From Thalassospira lucentensis (GTDB taxonomy: Bacteria; Pseudomonadota; Alphaproteobacteria; Rhodospirillales; Thalassospiraceae), in assembly GCF_011806425.1 (NCBI RefSeq), contig NZ_JAATOV010000003.1, positions 372,001-436,000 on the forward strand: a stretch of DNA of 64,000 nucleotides. The letters run 5' to 3'. Shown one piece after another: positions 36,259-44,834 of this stretch. The notes beneath the pieces are model-generated. The model saw only the letters and a program-made list of their open reading frames with translations. It was not told the origin of the DNA and did no database searches. The number at the start of each line of letters is the position of its first letter. Within the stretch, counting starts at the first letter, position 1. Both the position numbers and the translations under genes were made by a program.

Positions 36259-37197
36259 TTACAACTGATAGCGCGCAAGGCGGCGCTGCACGGCGAACAG
36301 GTAAAACAGAACGCCCGCCAGAATGATCAGGAACATCAGGGATGCGACCGTCGCACCAAGATGCGGATTACCTAATTGCAACTGATAGCCAAAGAACGTG
36401 CGATAGAACAAAGTTCCCATGATATCGGTTGAGAAATTCGGCCCCGCCAGCGCACCCTTTACAGCATAAATCAGATCGAACGCATTGAAATTACCAACAA
36501 ATGTCAGAATTGACACCATGGCAACTGTCGGCAAGACCAGCGGCAATTTGATGTACCAGAATACTTCAAAATGGGTCGCACCATCGACAATCGCCGCATC
36601 AACCAAATCATCGGGAATGGCAAGTAAGGCCGCATAAATCAGCATCAAGGGAATGCCGACCCACTGCCAAACAGAAATGAATGACAAGGTGATCAACGCA
36701 CTTCCTTCTTTGCCAAGCCAGGGCCCAAACAACGATTTCAACCCGATGATATCAAGAAGGTCAGCACCAACACCCCAGACAGGGCTTAGGATCAACTGCC
36801 AGATAAAGCCAACAATCACCACTGAGAGCATGGTCGGCATGATCATCAGAGTGCGATAGCTGTTGCGAAAACGCAGGCGTGGCAAACTTAAAACGCCAGC
36901 CAAGGCAATCCCGATCGGATTTTGGATCAGCATGTGAACAGCAAAGAACTTCATGTTGTTCCAAAAGCTGTTCCAAAACGTCGCCGCCCAATCCGGGTCA
37001 GCCAGAATGGTGCGATAGTTGTCCATGCCGACAAAAGCCGCCTCGCCCCCGCTTGGTGTGGCGTAAAAGCTTAGACGGATCGAATCAATCAGCGGATAGA
37101 TCATAAACACGGTGTAGATGATCGTCGCCGGAGCCAGAAAGGCGATCACAGGCAGTCTCGCCTTGCGCCAATCGGTCATGGGGCCGGAATGCGCCAT
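36259..37197 (-). CDS. Sugar ABC transporter permease (CUT1, outer partner)
   Basis: A 312-residue inner-membrane protein starting its first helix with LPVIAFLAPATIIYTVFMIYPL. The EAA-type loop lies in LLAIPDDLVDAAIVDGATHFEVF. A 178-base spacer with a strong hairpin separates it from the binding-protein gene. Together with the next gene it forms the channel of the presumed amino-sugar importer. Confidence 0.88.
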   Translation of the reverse strand: MAHSGPMTDWRKARLPVIAFLAPATIIYTVFMIYPLIDSIRLSFYATPSGGEAAFVGMDNYRTILADPDWAATFWNSFWNNMKFFAVHMLIQNPIGIALAGVLSLPRLRFRNSYRTLMIMPTMLSVVIVGFIWQLILSPVWGVGADLLDIIGLKSLFGPWLGKEGSALITLSFISVWQWVGIPLMLIYAALLAIPDDLVDAAIVDGATHFEVFWYIKLPLVLPTVAMVSILTFVGNFNAFDLIYAVKGALAGPNFSTDIMGTLFYRTFFGYQLQLGNPHLGATVASLMFLIILAGVLFYLFAVQRRLARYQL

Positions 37198-37334
37198 ACC
37201 CTGTCCTGTATTTCCAAGAGTAAAAGGTTGAAGGCGATAATGTGCCTTCAGAATTTGGAGGACCGCTTATTGCTGCTCATTGTTCAAGACGCGTCAGGTC
37301 ACATAATCTGTGCGTTTGAGCCGAAAATGAATGA

Positions 37335-37367
37335 GGGATGGCAGAAACCAAGTGTTTCCACCATCCC
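37335..37367 (-). other. Stem-loop after the sugar-binding-protein gene
   Basis: GGGATGG (37335-37341) pairs with CCATCCC (37361-37367), with an inner GAAAC/GTTTC pairing. It lies just after the binding-protein stop and lacks a long T-tract, so partial termination or message protection is likely. Confidence 0.55.
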
Positions 37368-37375
37368 ACAGCAGC

Positions 37376-38638
37376 TTATTGATGCGGCGCGTACCACTTC
37401 GCCAAGCCAGATTCAGCAGCGGCACCGGCTTCGTCTGGTGTGATCGTGCCGTTGATTACCTGCGCAGACAGATTCCACAGCTCGTTCTCAAGGTTTGGCG
37501 CACCACGCGACAGGATTTGATACGAGTTACGAATGGTTGACTCGCATTTCTGACGCCAGCTTACGAACTCGTTCGCAACCGGATCTTCGATGTCGACCTT
37601 GTGGTTCGACAACGAGAAGAACCCGGGCAATGCATTTGAATACATTTCGGCAAACTCAGAACCGGTCATCCACTCAAGGAAGATTTTTGCTTCTTCTGCG
37701 TTGTCCGAATTGGCATTTAGACCAAGCGCAATATCGGTGTGATCGCTGATGTAGCAGGTATCGGCATCTGCAGCCGGTGGTGGCGGAAATGCGCCAAATG
37801 CGAAATCAGCCTGACTGTTAAACAGTGAAATGTCCCAAGAACCGGCCGGATAAACCGCCGCCCGACCCAGCGTAAACAGGTTCTGTGCATCCGGATAAGA
37901 AATCGCCTCGTAGCCATCAGGCAGATAGTTCTTCCAGCTTGCGATTTCAGCAAAGGTATCGACATACGGCTTGTCGGTGAATTTGGCACTGCCATCAATC
38001 AAAGCTTTACGGCCGGCCTCACCTTTCCAATGGTTTGGACCAACGTTCTGGAAGCCCATCGTGGCTGCTTCCCACTGATCGGCTGTTCCCATTGCCATTG
38101 GGATATAGCTGCCATCCTCCTTGATCTTATCAAGGGCGGCATAGAATTCTTCGCGTGTTTTCGGAACCTCAATGCCAACTTCTTCAAAGGCTTCTTTATT
38201 ATAGATAAAGCCATGAATAACCGATGCCATTGGCAAGCAGAACGTAGCCGAGCCATCATCGGTCTGCCACGCAGATTTGGCAACGTCAGAAAAGTTGTCC
38301 ATGCCCTTAAGATCATCAAGGGCAGCAAGGTTTCCCTGCTTGTAAAGTTCAAGTGATGCATCAAACGGACGGCAGGTAATCAAGTCACCGGCCGTTCCGC
38401 CCGCCAACTTCGCATTGATTGATGCGTTATATTCGGTCGGCGGGGTTGGTGTGAAAGATACCTTGATGTCCGGGTGCGCTTCGTTGAATGCCGGAATGAT
38501 GGTTTCATTCCAAATATCAATATCATCGTTCCGCCAGCTTTCGATAACAAGCTCGCCAGCAGATGCCATCATCGGAACCAGGGCGACACTTGCCGCCAAG
38601 GCCCCGGCCAGGCTTTTTGCTAAGACTTTATTCGACAT
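37376..38638 (-). CDS. Sugar ABC transporter, periplasmic binding protein
   Basis: A 420-residue SBP_bac_1 protein with a signal peptide ending near MMASA. The mature part begins GELVIESWRNDDIDIWNETI and has the domain I/II pattern of CUT1 binding proteins (INAKLAGGTAGDLITCRPFDASLELYKQG in pieces, FIYNKEAFEEVGIEVPKT, AVYPAGSWDISLFN). It has a strong AGGAGG site. The gene follows murQ by 45 bases without a terminator, so its ligand is probably N-acetylmuramate, N-acetylglucosamine or a small muropeptide sugar. That ligand assignment is inference. Confidence 0.88.
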   Translation of the reverse strand: MSNKVLAKSLAGALAASVALVPMMASAGELVIESWRNDDIDIWNETIIPAFNEAHPDIKVSFTPTPPTEYNASINAKLAGGTAGDLITCRPFDASLELYKQGNLAALDDLKGMDNFSDVAKSAWQTDDGSATFCLPMASVIHGFIYNKEAFEEVGIEVPKTREEFYAALDKIKEDGSYIPMAMGTADQWEAATMGFQNVGPNHWKGEAGRKALIDGSAKFTDKPYVDTFAEIASWKNYLPDGYEAISYPDAQNLFTLGRAAVYPAGSWDISLFNSQADFAFGAFPPPPAADADTCYISDHTDIALGLNANSDNAEEAKIFLEWMTGSEFAEMYSNALPGFFSLSNHKVDIEDPVANEFVSWRQKCESTIRNSYQILSRGAPNLENELWNLSAQVINGTITPDEAGAAAESGLAKWYAPHQ

Positions 38639-38683
38639 TTATGCCTCCTCTGATCAATGTCGGCGGACCGGCACCCGAAGATG

Positions 38684-39571
38684 TCAGTCCCGATATTCAA
38701 GGGCCGCCCGGAGATTTCCATTAGACAGCCCAAGAACTTCTTTTGCCCGCGACACCTGATGGCCATTGGCCACCAGCACCGCGATGCGAATATCAAAATC
38801 TGATTGTGACAAGGCGTCTTTGGCGCGCCCTTCGTCACATGATGCAATGTGACACACGATCCGAAGGGCGCGATCACGCAGCTTTATGTTTTCAGCGCGC
38901 ATCCCGACCATCAGGTTATCGAACAAACGACCAAGTTTGTTCATGACCAGTGTCGATAAGATATTAAGCGCGGCTTTTTGTGCCGTTCCTGCGCCCATAC
39001 GGGTCGAACCAGCAACGACTTCTGGCGCACTATCAAGAAAAATTCCGTGATCGGCGATTTTGATCAAGCTTCCATCCGGATTATTACAAATCCCCACCGT
39101 AAGCGCACCGCGTTCGCGTGCCAATTCGACTGCACGGACGGTATATGGCGTCGATCCACTGGCGGCGATGGCAATTACCGCGTCATGTTCGCCAATATCA
39201 TTTTGTTGGATATCGCGCGCGGCAAGATCTGTGTCGTCTTCTGCGCCGTTAAATTCATTTGGCGCGCTTTGTAAGCCGCCCGCAAGCATCACAATGGTAT
39301 GCTGTTCGGGCCAGCCAAAGGTGCCGCCAAGTTCCTTGGCGTCTTGCCATGCAACAGTACCGGATGTGCCCGCCCCGACATACACGAGACGCCCGCCGCC
39401 CCCCAGGCGGCGCGCTATCCCATTTGCGGCTGCGGCCAAATCTTGCAGGATCGGACCAACAGAAGCCACAGCACGCATCTGACCTTCCCACAAGGCCATA
39501 AGGAAGTCGGCGTCGGACCATTGATCCAACCCGGCAAATCGCAAATCAAATTCTTCGGTGCGTGATGCCAT
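38684..39571 (-). CDS. murQ: N-acetylmuramic acid 6-phosphate etherase
   Basis: SIS-domain lyase that removes D-lactate from MurNAc-6-phosphate to give GlcNAc-6-phosphate. The 295-residue product has the family hallmarks GRLVYVGAGTSG, NGAEDDTDLAARDI with the catalytic acidic residues, AIAASGSTPYTV and EVVAGSTRMGAGTAQKAALN, plus the C-terminal helical domain. It leads the minus-strand operon that includes a full ABC importer, and is divergent from the kinase-nag operon. This makes cytoplasmic MurNAc-6-P an expected intermediate. Confidence 0.95.
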   Translation of the reverse strand: MASRTEEFDLRFAGLDQWSDADFLMALWEGQMRAVASVGPILQDLAAAANGIARRLGGGGRLVYVGAGTSGTVAWQDAKELGGTFGWPEQHTIVMLAGGLQSAPNEFNGAEDDTDLAARDIQQNDIGEHDAVIAIAASGSTPYTVRAVELARERGALTVGICNNPDGSLIKIADHGIFLDSAPEVVAGSTRMGAGTAQKAALNILSTLVMNKLGRLFDNLMVGMRAENIKLRDRALRIVCHIASCDEGRAKDALSQSDFDIRIAVLVANGHQVSRAKEVLGLSNGNLRAALEYRD

Positions 39572-39845
39572 TTTCCCTTCTCCCTGATCAAATTAAATAC
39601 CATTGTGATACCAGCGACGCAAGTCACTTCGTAAACATTTTAAATGGATGTATGTCGAGAAGGTTTATAACTCATATTATTCAGTCAATTGCGCGAATTT
39701 CTGAGCTTTACGGTAAGGCATCGCCTTATACCCTTAAATCGGACAATCAACGCGACATGCTTAAAGGTGGCTCTATATTGGTATTGATTTTTAAGATACC
39801 ACTCTGCTAGGGTTACGCAATCAACAAGCGGACGGTTAACCGACA
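39572..39845. promoter_or_regulatory. Divergent control region between the murQ and kinase-nag operons
   Basis: This 274-base region holds two groups of a shared hexamer. Near murQ, ATACCA occurs at 39597-39602 and 39608-39613, one helical turn apart. Near the kinase gene, TGGTAT (39779-39784) and ATACCA (39796-39801) form an inverted pair with an 11-base gap. Each group sits just before one operon, as expected for operators of the GntR/UTRA regulator encoded in the plus-strand operon. Confidence 0.45.
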
Positions 39846-40727
39846 ATGCGCAACGAACGGCTTTATCTTGGTATCGATGGCGGCGGAACCCGCTGCCGCG
39901 CGCGCATTTCAAATGAATCCAATGACATATTGGGCGAAGCTGTCGCGGGCGGCGCAAACACCCGTCTTGGCATGGATCATATTTTTGGGGAAATTGTCGC
40001 TGCCGCGTCCTTGGCATTGAAAAACGCTGGCATGGATGATTCCAAATTGGGCGATCTACATGCGGGGCTGGGTTTGGCCGGCCTTTCGCTTGAACGTGAA
40101 CGCAACCTTGTCAGCGCCTACCCGCACCCATTTGCCAGCATATGCTTTGCTACCGACGCTTATACGGCCTGCCTTGGCGCCCATGACGGTGCCAATGGCG
40201 GCATTTTGATTGTCGGCACGGGAACATGTGGTCAGGCGATTGTCGGCGATAATGAACTTTCGGTGGCCGGTTGGGGTTTTGAAATTTCCGATGTTGGAAG
40301 CGGTGCGCGCATTGGTCGCGCTGCGCTTGAAACCGCCCTCCTCGCCCATGAAGGTCTTGCCGATCAAACCGACCTCACCCACCAGATAATGGGAAAGTTC
40401 AATTATAACCCTGAAGAAATCGTTGCCTTTGCCGAAACGGCAAAGCCCGCCCATTACGGGACGTTCTGCCCATTGGTATTTGATGCGGATGCGAATGGCG
40501 ACGCAACTGCCCGCCAAATCATTGATCGGGCAGTTCAGGCAAATTTAAGGATCTTGCGCAAACTAAGTGGCTTTGGTGCCAAGCGTATTACGCTTATGGG
40601 CGGTCTTGCCGAACACATGGGTAAACGCATGCCACGTGATATTGTCGATCAGTTGGTTCCGGCCAAATACGATGCGATGCACGGGGCCATTCTATTGGCG
40701 AAACAGCGCGAAAGAACGCCAGCATGA
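39846..40727 (+). CDS. BadF/BadG-type amino-sugar kinase (N-acetylglucosamine/N-acetylmuramate kinase)
   Basis: A 293-residue ASKHA-fold kinase with the phosphate-1 motif LGIDGGGTRCRARI, phosphate-2 GILIVGTGTCGQAI, GWGFEISDVGSGARIGRAAL and the C-terminal LMGGLAEHM adenosine motif. Relatives include GlcNAc kinases and MurK of Clostridium, which phosphorylates both MurNAc and GlcNAc. Because murQ is the divergent neighbour, a MurK-like activity is plausible. No anmK gene is in the window. The stop overlaps the regulator's ATG. Confidence 0.85.
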   Translation: MRNERLYLGIDGGGTRCRARISNESNDILGEAVAGGANTRLGMDHIFGEIVAAASLALKNAGMDDSKLGDLHAGLGLAGLSLERERNLVSAYPHPFASICFATDAYTACLGAHDGANGGILIVGTGTCGQAIVGDNELSVAGWGFEISDVGSGARIGRAALETALLAHEGLADQTDLTHQIMGKFNYNPEEIVAFAETAKPAHYGTFCPLVFDADANGDATARQIIDRAVQANLRILRKLSGFGAKRITLMGGLAEHMGKRMPRDIVDQLVPAKYDAMHGAILLAKQRERTPA

Positions 40728-41482
40728 CGACTTCGGACATTATTGAAAACCTGCGCGCGCGCAACATCGAAAACACCGGGAACGGCCCGCTTTATCGCCG
40801 CCTTCAATCGGCCCTTAAGGCGGTTATTGATGACGGCGTTTTACAAGTCGAAGATGCCTTGCCAAGTGAACGCGATCTTGCCAATGAACTGGGGATTTCG
40901 CGCGTTACTGTGCGTAATGCCATGCGCGCACTCGTCGAGGAAGGCGTTCTGGTTCAACGCCATGGTGCGGGTACATTTGTTGCGCCACGTGTAGAACAAG
41001 CCTTATCGCGCCTTACATCCTTTACCGAGGATATGATCACGCGCGGCATGGATCCGGGCGCGATATGGCTTGAAAAAACAGTTGGCCACGCATCGCCCGA
41101 AGAAGCCATGGCACTTAACCTGTCGCCCGGCACCGAAGTAACGCGTTTGCGCCGTCTTCGCACAGCCAACGACAAGCCGATGGCGCTGGAATACGCGGTT
41201 ATCCCACGTACCTTTTTGCCAAGTCCCGACGAAGTCGACACGTCGCTTTATGATGCGCTGGCGAAATACAACAAAAAACCCGAACGCGCCCTGCAGCGCC
41301 TTCGTGCAGAACTCTTTGACGGTGAAACCGCCAAAATCCTAGGTGTACCGGATGGCAGCGCCGCACTGTATATCGAGCGCCGATCATTTCTGGCCAATGG
41401 AACACCGGTCGAATTTACGCGGTCATATTACCGTGGTGACAGTTACGACTTTATCGCTGAAATGCAGGTAGATGCACGCTGA
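40724..41482 (+). CDS. GntR family (HutC/UTRA) transcriptional regulator, NagR-like
   Basis: A 252-residue regulator. The N-terminal winged helix spans about residues 18-85 (PLYRRLQSALKAVI, then DLANELGISRVTVRNAMRALVEEGVLVQRHGAGTFV). The C-terminal UTRA effector domain runs from about 105 to 245. UTRA domains of NagR/YvoA bind GlcN-6-P or GlcNAc-6-P. It overlaps the kinase gene by four bases (ATGA), so its level follows the operon it probably represses. The ATACCA/TGGTAT boxes at 39597-39801 are candidate operators. Confidence 0.9.
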   Translation: MTTSDIIENLRARNIENTGNGPLYRRLQSALKAVIDDGVLQVEDALPSERDLANELGISRVTVRNAMRALVEEGVLVQRHGAGTFVAPRVEQALSRLTSFTEDMITRGMDPGAIWLEKTVGHASPEEAMALNLSPGTEVTRLRRLRTANDKPMALEYAVIPRTFLPSPDEVDTSLYDALAKYNKKPERALQRLRAELFDGETAKILGVPDGSAALYIERRSFLANGTPVEFTRSYYRGDSYDFIAEMQVDAR

Positions 41483-41524
41483 TCACACGATCAGGCACCT
41501 TGCAGAAAGAAGGGAATACGCGAC

Positions 41525-42568
41525 ATGACGACAACTTGGCAGCCGAAAACGCAGATGGGCCGCGAATTAGCACAATCACCCGACGTCGTGCGCGAACAGC
41601 TGGCGCATAACAAGGCTGCGATTGATACCCTTGCGGCTGAACTTCGCGCCAATCCACCCAAAATTGTCGTCACGTGTGGTCGCGGCAGTTCGGACCATGC
41701 GACGCTCTATGCAAAATACCTGATCGAAAGCCAGCTTGGCATTCCAGTTGTTTCGGCAGCGCCTTCGATCGTCTCAATTTACAATCGCACCATCGCCAGC
41801 AAAGACGCGCTTTTCATCGCGGTATCGCAATCTGGCAAAAGCCCGGACCTTGTAAAAAATGCACAAGCCGCGCGTGACGCTGGTGCGCGCACGGTGGCGC
41901 TGGTGAATGTCGCTGACTCACCGCTGGCTGAGACAGTTGACCACGTTATTCCATTGCTTGCCGGGCCAGAAACCAGCGTTGCCGCGACCAAATCCTATAT
42001 CGCCACCCTTTCGGCCATTGCCCAGATTGTTGGCGCCTGGACCGAAGATACCCGTTTTAACGACGGTCTTGCCAAATTGCCCCAATCGCTGACATCCGCC
42101 CTTGAGCAGGATTGGCTGGGGGCGTGTGACACCATCGCGAAATCTGATGGCCTATATGTTATTGGCCGCGGCCCGGCATTTGCGATTGCTCAGGAAGCCG
42201 CCCTTAAATTCAAAGAAACCAGCAGCTTACATGCCGAAGCTTTCAGCGCGGCAGAAGTTAAGCACGGGCCCATGGCCTTGGTGACCCAGAAATTCCCTAT
42301 GCTGGTGTTTTCGCAACAGGATGCATCACGCGACAGTGTCGAAGACTTCCTAAGCGAGATGCGGGCAAAAACCGATAACCTGTTTGCGGCTGAAACGGGC
42401 TATGCCGATGTCAAAGGGCATCTTCCCGTGGTTGAGGATATCCATCCGCTGCTGGCACCGATTGCTATGATCCAGACCTTCTATACGCTGGCTGAAAGCG
42501 TCGCCCTTGCACGTGGCTGCAATCCGGATGCGCCGCCGCATCTTTCGAAAGTAACGGAGACTCACTAA
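41525..42568 (+). CDS. SIS-domain glucosamine-6-phosphate deaminase (NagB-II type)
   Basis: A 347-residue protein of two SIS domains, related to the isomerase half of GlmS but without the glutaminase half. Visible segments are VTCGRGSSDHATLYAKY, AVSQSGKSPDLVKN, SVAATKSYIA and ALKFKETSSLHAEAFSAAEVKHGP. In operons with nagA this family deaminates GlcN-6-P to fructose-6-P. AAGGGA precedes the ATG. Its stop overlaps the nagA start (TAATG). Confidence 0.9.
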   Translation: MTTTWQPKTQMGRELAQSPDVVREQLAHNKAAIDTLAAELRANPPKIVVTCGRGSSDHATLYAKYLIESQLGIPVVSAAPSIVSIYNRTIASKDALFIAVSQSGKSPDLVKNAQAARDAGARTVALVNVADSPLAETVDHVIPLLAGPETSVAATKSYIATLSAIAQIVGAWTEDTRFNDGLAKLPQSLTSALEQDWLGACDTIAKSDGLYVIGRGPAFAIAQEAALKFKETSSLHAEAFSAAEVKHGPMALVTQKFPMLVFSQQDASRDSVEDFLSEMRAKTDNLFAAETGYADVKGHLPVVEDIHPLLAPIAMIQTFYTLAESVALARGCNPDAPPHLSKVTETH

Positions 42569-43704
42569 TGTCTGCATTTGCCATTACCAATGCCCGTATT
42601 TTCGACGGAACAACCTTTCACGACAGCAAATCGGTCATTGTGCGCAACGGTGCTGTTGATGCGATCGTTGAGGATGCAGCCCTGCCCAAAGGCTTGGATG
42701 TGATCAATGGTCAGGATCAAACACTTGCGCCTGGCCTGATTGACGTTCAGGTCAATGGCGGTGGCGGTGTTTTACTAAATGATCAGCCCACGGTCGACGG
42801 TGTGCGCGCCATCATGCAAGCCCATCGTAAATACGGTACAACCGCCATGCTGCCGACCTTGATTACGGATTATCGCGACAAGATGGAAGCGGCCATTTCT
42901 GCGGTATCGGACGCGATTGATGTGGGTGTTCCGGGCATTGTCGGAATCCATTTGGAAGGACCGTATCTGAACCCTCAGCGTAAAGGCGTGCACAGTGCTG
43001 ATATCATCCGCCCGATGGAAAGTGACGCGATTGAGCTTTTAACCAGCCTGCCAAACGGCCGTATTCTAGTGACCATGGCCCCGGAAAAAGCAACCAAGGG
43101 CACCATTAAAAAACTGGCCGATAAGGGTGTTTTGGTGTGTGCCGGTCATACCGCTGGAACCTACGGCGATATTGAAAACGCAATTGACGAAGGTCTGCGC
43201 GGGTTCACCCACCTGTTTAACGCCATGAGCCCCTTGTCCCACCGTGAACCAGGTGTCGCCGGCGCTGCGATGGCCGATGATGCAACGTGGTGCGGCTTGA
43301 TTGCCGATGGATATCACGTTCACCCCGCCGTTCTTAAAATCGCCATTCACGCCAAGGCGACCGGCAAGATCATGCTTGTGACCGATGCGATGCCAACGGT
43401 TGGTGCGGATGACAAACGCTTCACGTTGGGCGGCGAAGAAATTACTGCCACCAATGGTCGCTGTGCGTTGGCTGATGGAACGTTGGCCGGATCAGACTTG
43501 GATATGATCAGTGCTGTGAAAAACTGCGTTGAAATGGTTGGGCTTGATCTAGGCGATGCTTTGCGCATGGCGTCCCTGTATCCAGCCGAGTTTCTTAAGC
43601 TTGACGACAAAATGGGGCGGATTGCACCGGGATATCAGGCCGACATGATCCTGTTTGACGATGCATTCAACGTTACCCGAAGCTGGATAAACGGCGCAGA
43701 ATAA
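42568..43704 (+). CDS. nagA: N-acetylglucosamine-6-phosphate deacetylase
   Basis: Amidohydrolase of 378 residues that converts GlcNAc-6-P to GlcN-6-P and acetate. Metal-binding and catalytic segments are present: PGLIDVQVNGGGG, IHLEGPYLNPQRKGVH, CAGHTAGTYGDIENA, HLFNAMSPLSHREPG and VTDAMPTVG with the catalytic Asp. Translation is coupled to the deaminase by a one-base overlap. It stands between NagB-II and a Gfo/Idh gene in one operon. Confidence 0.95.
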   Translation: MSAFAITNARIFDGTTFHDSKSVIVRNGAVDAIVEDAALPKGLDVINGQDQTLAPGLIDVQVNGGGGVLLNDQPTVDGVRAIMQAHRKYGTTAMLPTLITDYRDKMEAAISAVSDAIDVGVPGIVGIHLEGPYLNPQRKGVHSADIIRPMESDAIELLTSLPNGRILVTMAPEKATKGTIKKLADKGVLVCAGHTAGTYGDIENAIDEGLRGFTHLFNAMSPLSHREPGVAGAAMADDATWCGLIADGYHVHPAVLKIAIHAKATGKIMLVTDAMPTVGADDKRFTLGGEEITATNGRCALADGTLAGSDLDMISAVKNCVEMVGLDLGDALRMASLYPAEFLKLDDKMGRIAPGYQADMILFDDAFNVTRSWINGAE

Positions 43705-43746
43705 AGTTATAAATCAAACCGTTAAAAGGTTTTCAGGAGGCACAAA

Positions 43747-44814
43747 ATGAAGCCGATTCGTATTCTTGTTATTGGTCTTGGCAATATGGGAATGTCCCAC
43801 GCAAAGGCCTATCACGCGCTTGATGGATACGAAATAGTCGGTATTTGTGCCCGATCCAGCATTCCGGCGGAAAAGCTGCCAGATGGTTTTGCCGCCTACC
43901 CGCAATTTACTGATTTTTACGCGGCGCTCGCGGCAACCAAGCCCGATGCGGTATCGATCAATACCTATACCGAAACCCATGCGGATTTTGCCATTGCCGC
44001 CCTTGAAGCCGGTGCGCACGTCTTTATCGAAAAGCCCCTTGCCGCGACGGTCAAAGATGCCGAACGGGTTGTCGAAGCCGCCAAGAAACATGATCGCAAG
44101 TTAGTGGTTGGCTATATTCTGCGACACCATCCGTCTTGGGCAAAGTTTGTTGAAATTGCCAAGACGCTGGGTAAGCCCCTGGTCATGCGCATGAACTTAA
44201 ACCAGCAAAGCAGCGGTGCGTTTTGGGAAACCCACAAACGGCTGCTCAACAGCGTCTCCCCCATTGTGGATTGCGGGGTGCATTATCTTGATATTATGTG
44301 CCTGATGACAGGTGCCAAACCGGTTTCGGTCAACGCCATTGGCGTTCGCCTATCCGAAGACGTTGCGCCGGACATGTATAATTACGGCCAGTTACAAGTG
44401 CGCTTTGAAGACGGGTCCATTGGCTGGTACGAGGCTGGTTGGGGCCCAATGATCAGTGAAACTGCCTTTTTTGTTAAAGACGTGATTGGCCCCAAAGGAA
44501 GTGTGTCGATTACCGATGTCGAAGAAAAAGGTGCAGGATCAGCTGATATTGACACCCACACCAAAACAAATGCCCTAAAACTTCACCATGCTGCCACAAA
44601 TAGTGCCGGAGAATTTGCACAATTGGATGAAATCATCAAAACTGATGATGAGCCCGATCATGACGGCCTGTGTCTGCGTGAACAGCAATTTTTCCTAAAG
44701 TCTATAACGGAAAATCTTGACCTTACGCAGCATATGGAAGATGCATTGGGCTCTTTGCGGATTGCCCTTGCCGCGGATCAGTCGGTTCGCACAAAGGCAC
44801 CTGTTTTACTCTGA
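43747..44814 (+). CDS. Gfo/Idh/MocA family oxidoreductase
   Basis: A 355-residue NAD(P)-dependent dehydrogenase with an N-terminal Rossmann fold (VIGLGNMGMSHAKAY), the EKPLA motif (HVFIEKPLA) and the catalytic region VDCGVHYLDIM. Such enzymes oxidise sugars or amino sugars. The exact substrate here is unknown. A strong AGGAGG precedes the ATG, and 42 bases separate it from nagA, so it belongs to the amino-sugar operon. It could process a side substrate such as a modified hexosamine. Confidence 0.88.
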   Translation: MKPIRILVIGLGNMGMSHAKAYHALDGYEIVGICARSSIPAEKLPDGFAAYPQFTDFYAALAATKPDAVSINTYTETHADFAIAALEAGAHVFIEKPLAATVKDAERVVEAAKKHDRKLVVGYILRHHPSWAKFVEIAKTLGKPLVMRMNLNQQSSGAFWETHKRLLNSVSPIVDCGVHYLDIMCLMTGAKPVSVNAIGVRLSEDVAPDMYNYGQLQVRFEDGSIGWYEAGWGPMISETAFFVKDVIGPKGSVSITDVEEKGAGSADIDTHTKTNALKLHHAATNSAGEFAQLDEIIKTDDEPDHDGLCLREQQFFLKSITENLDLTQHMEDALGSLRIALAADQSVRTKAPVLL

Positions 44815-44834
44815 CCCCCAGGAGGAGTACCCAC

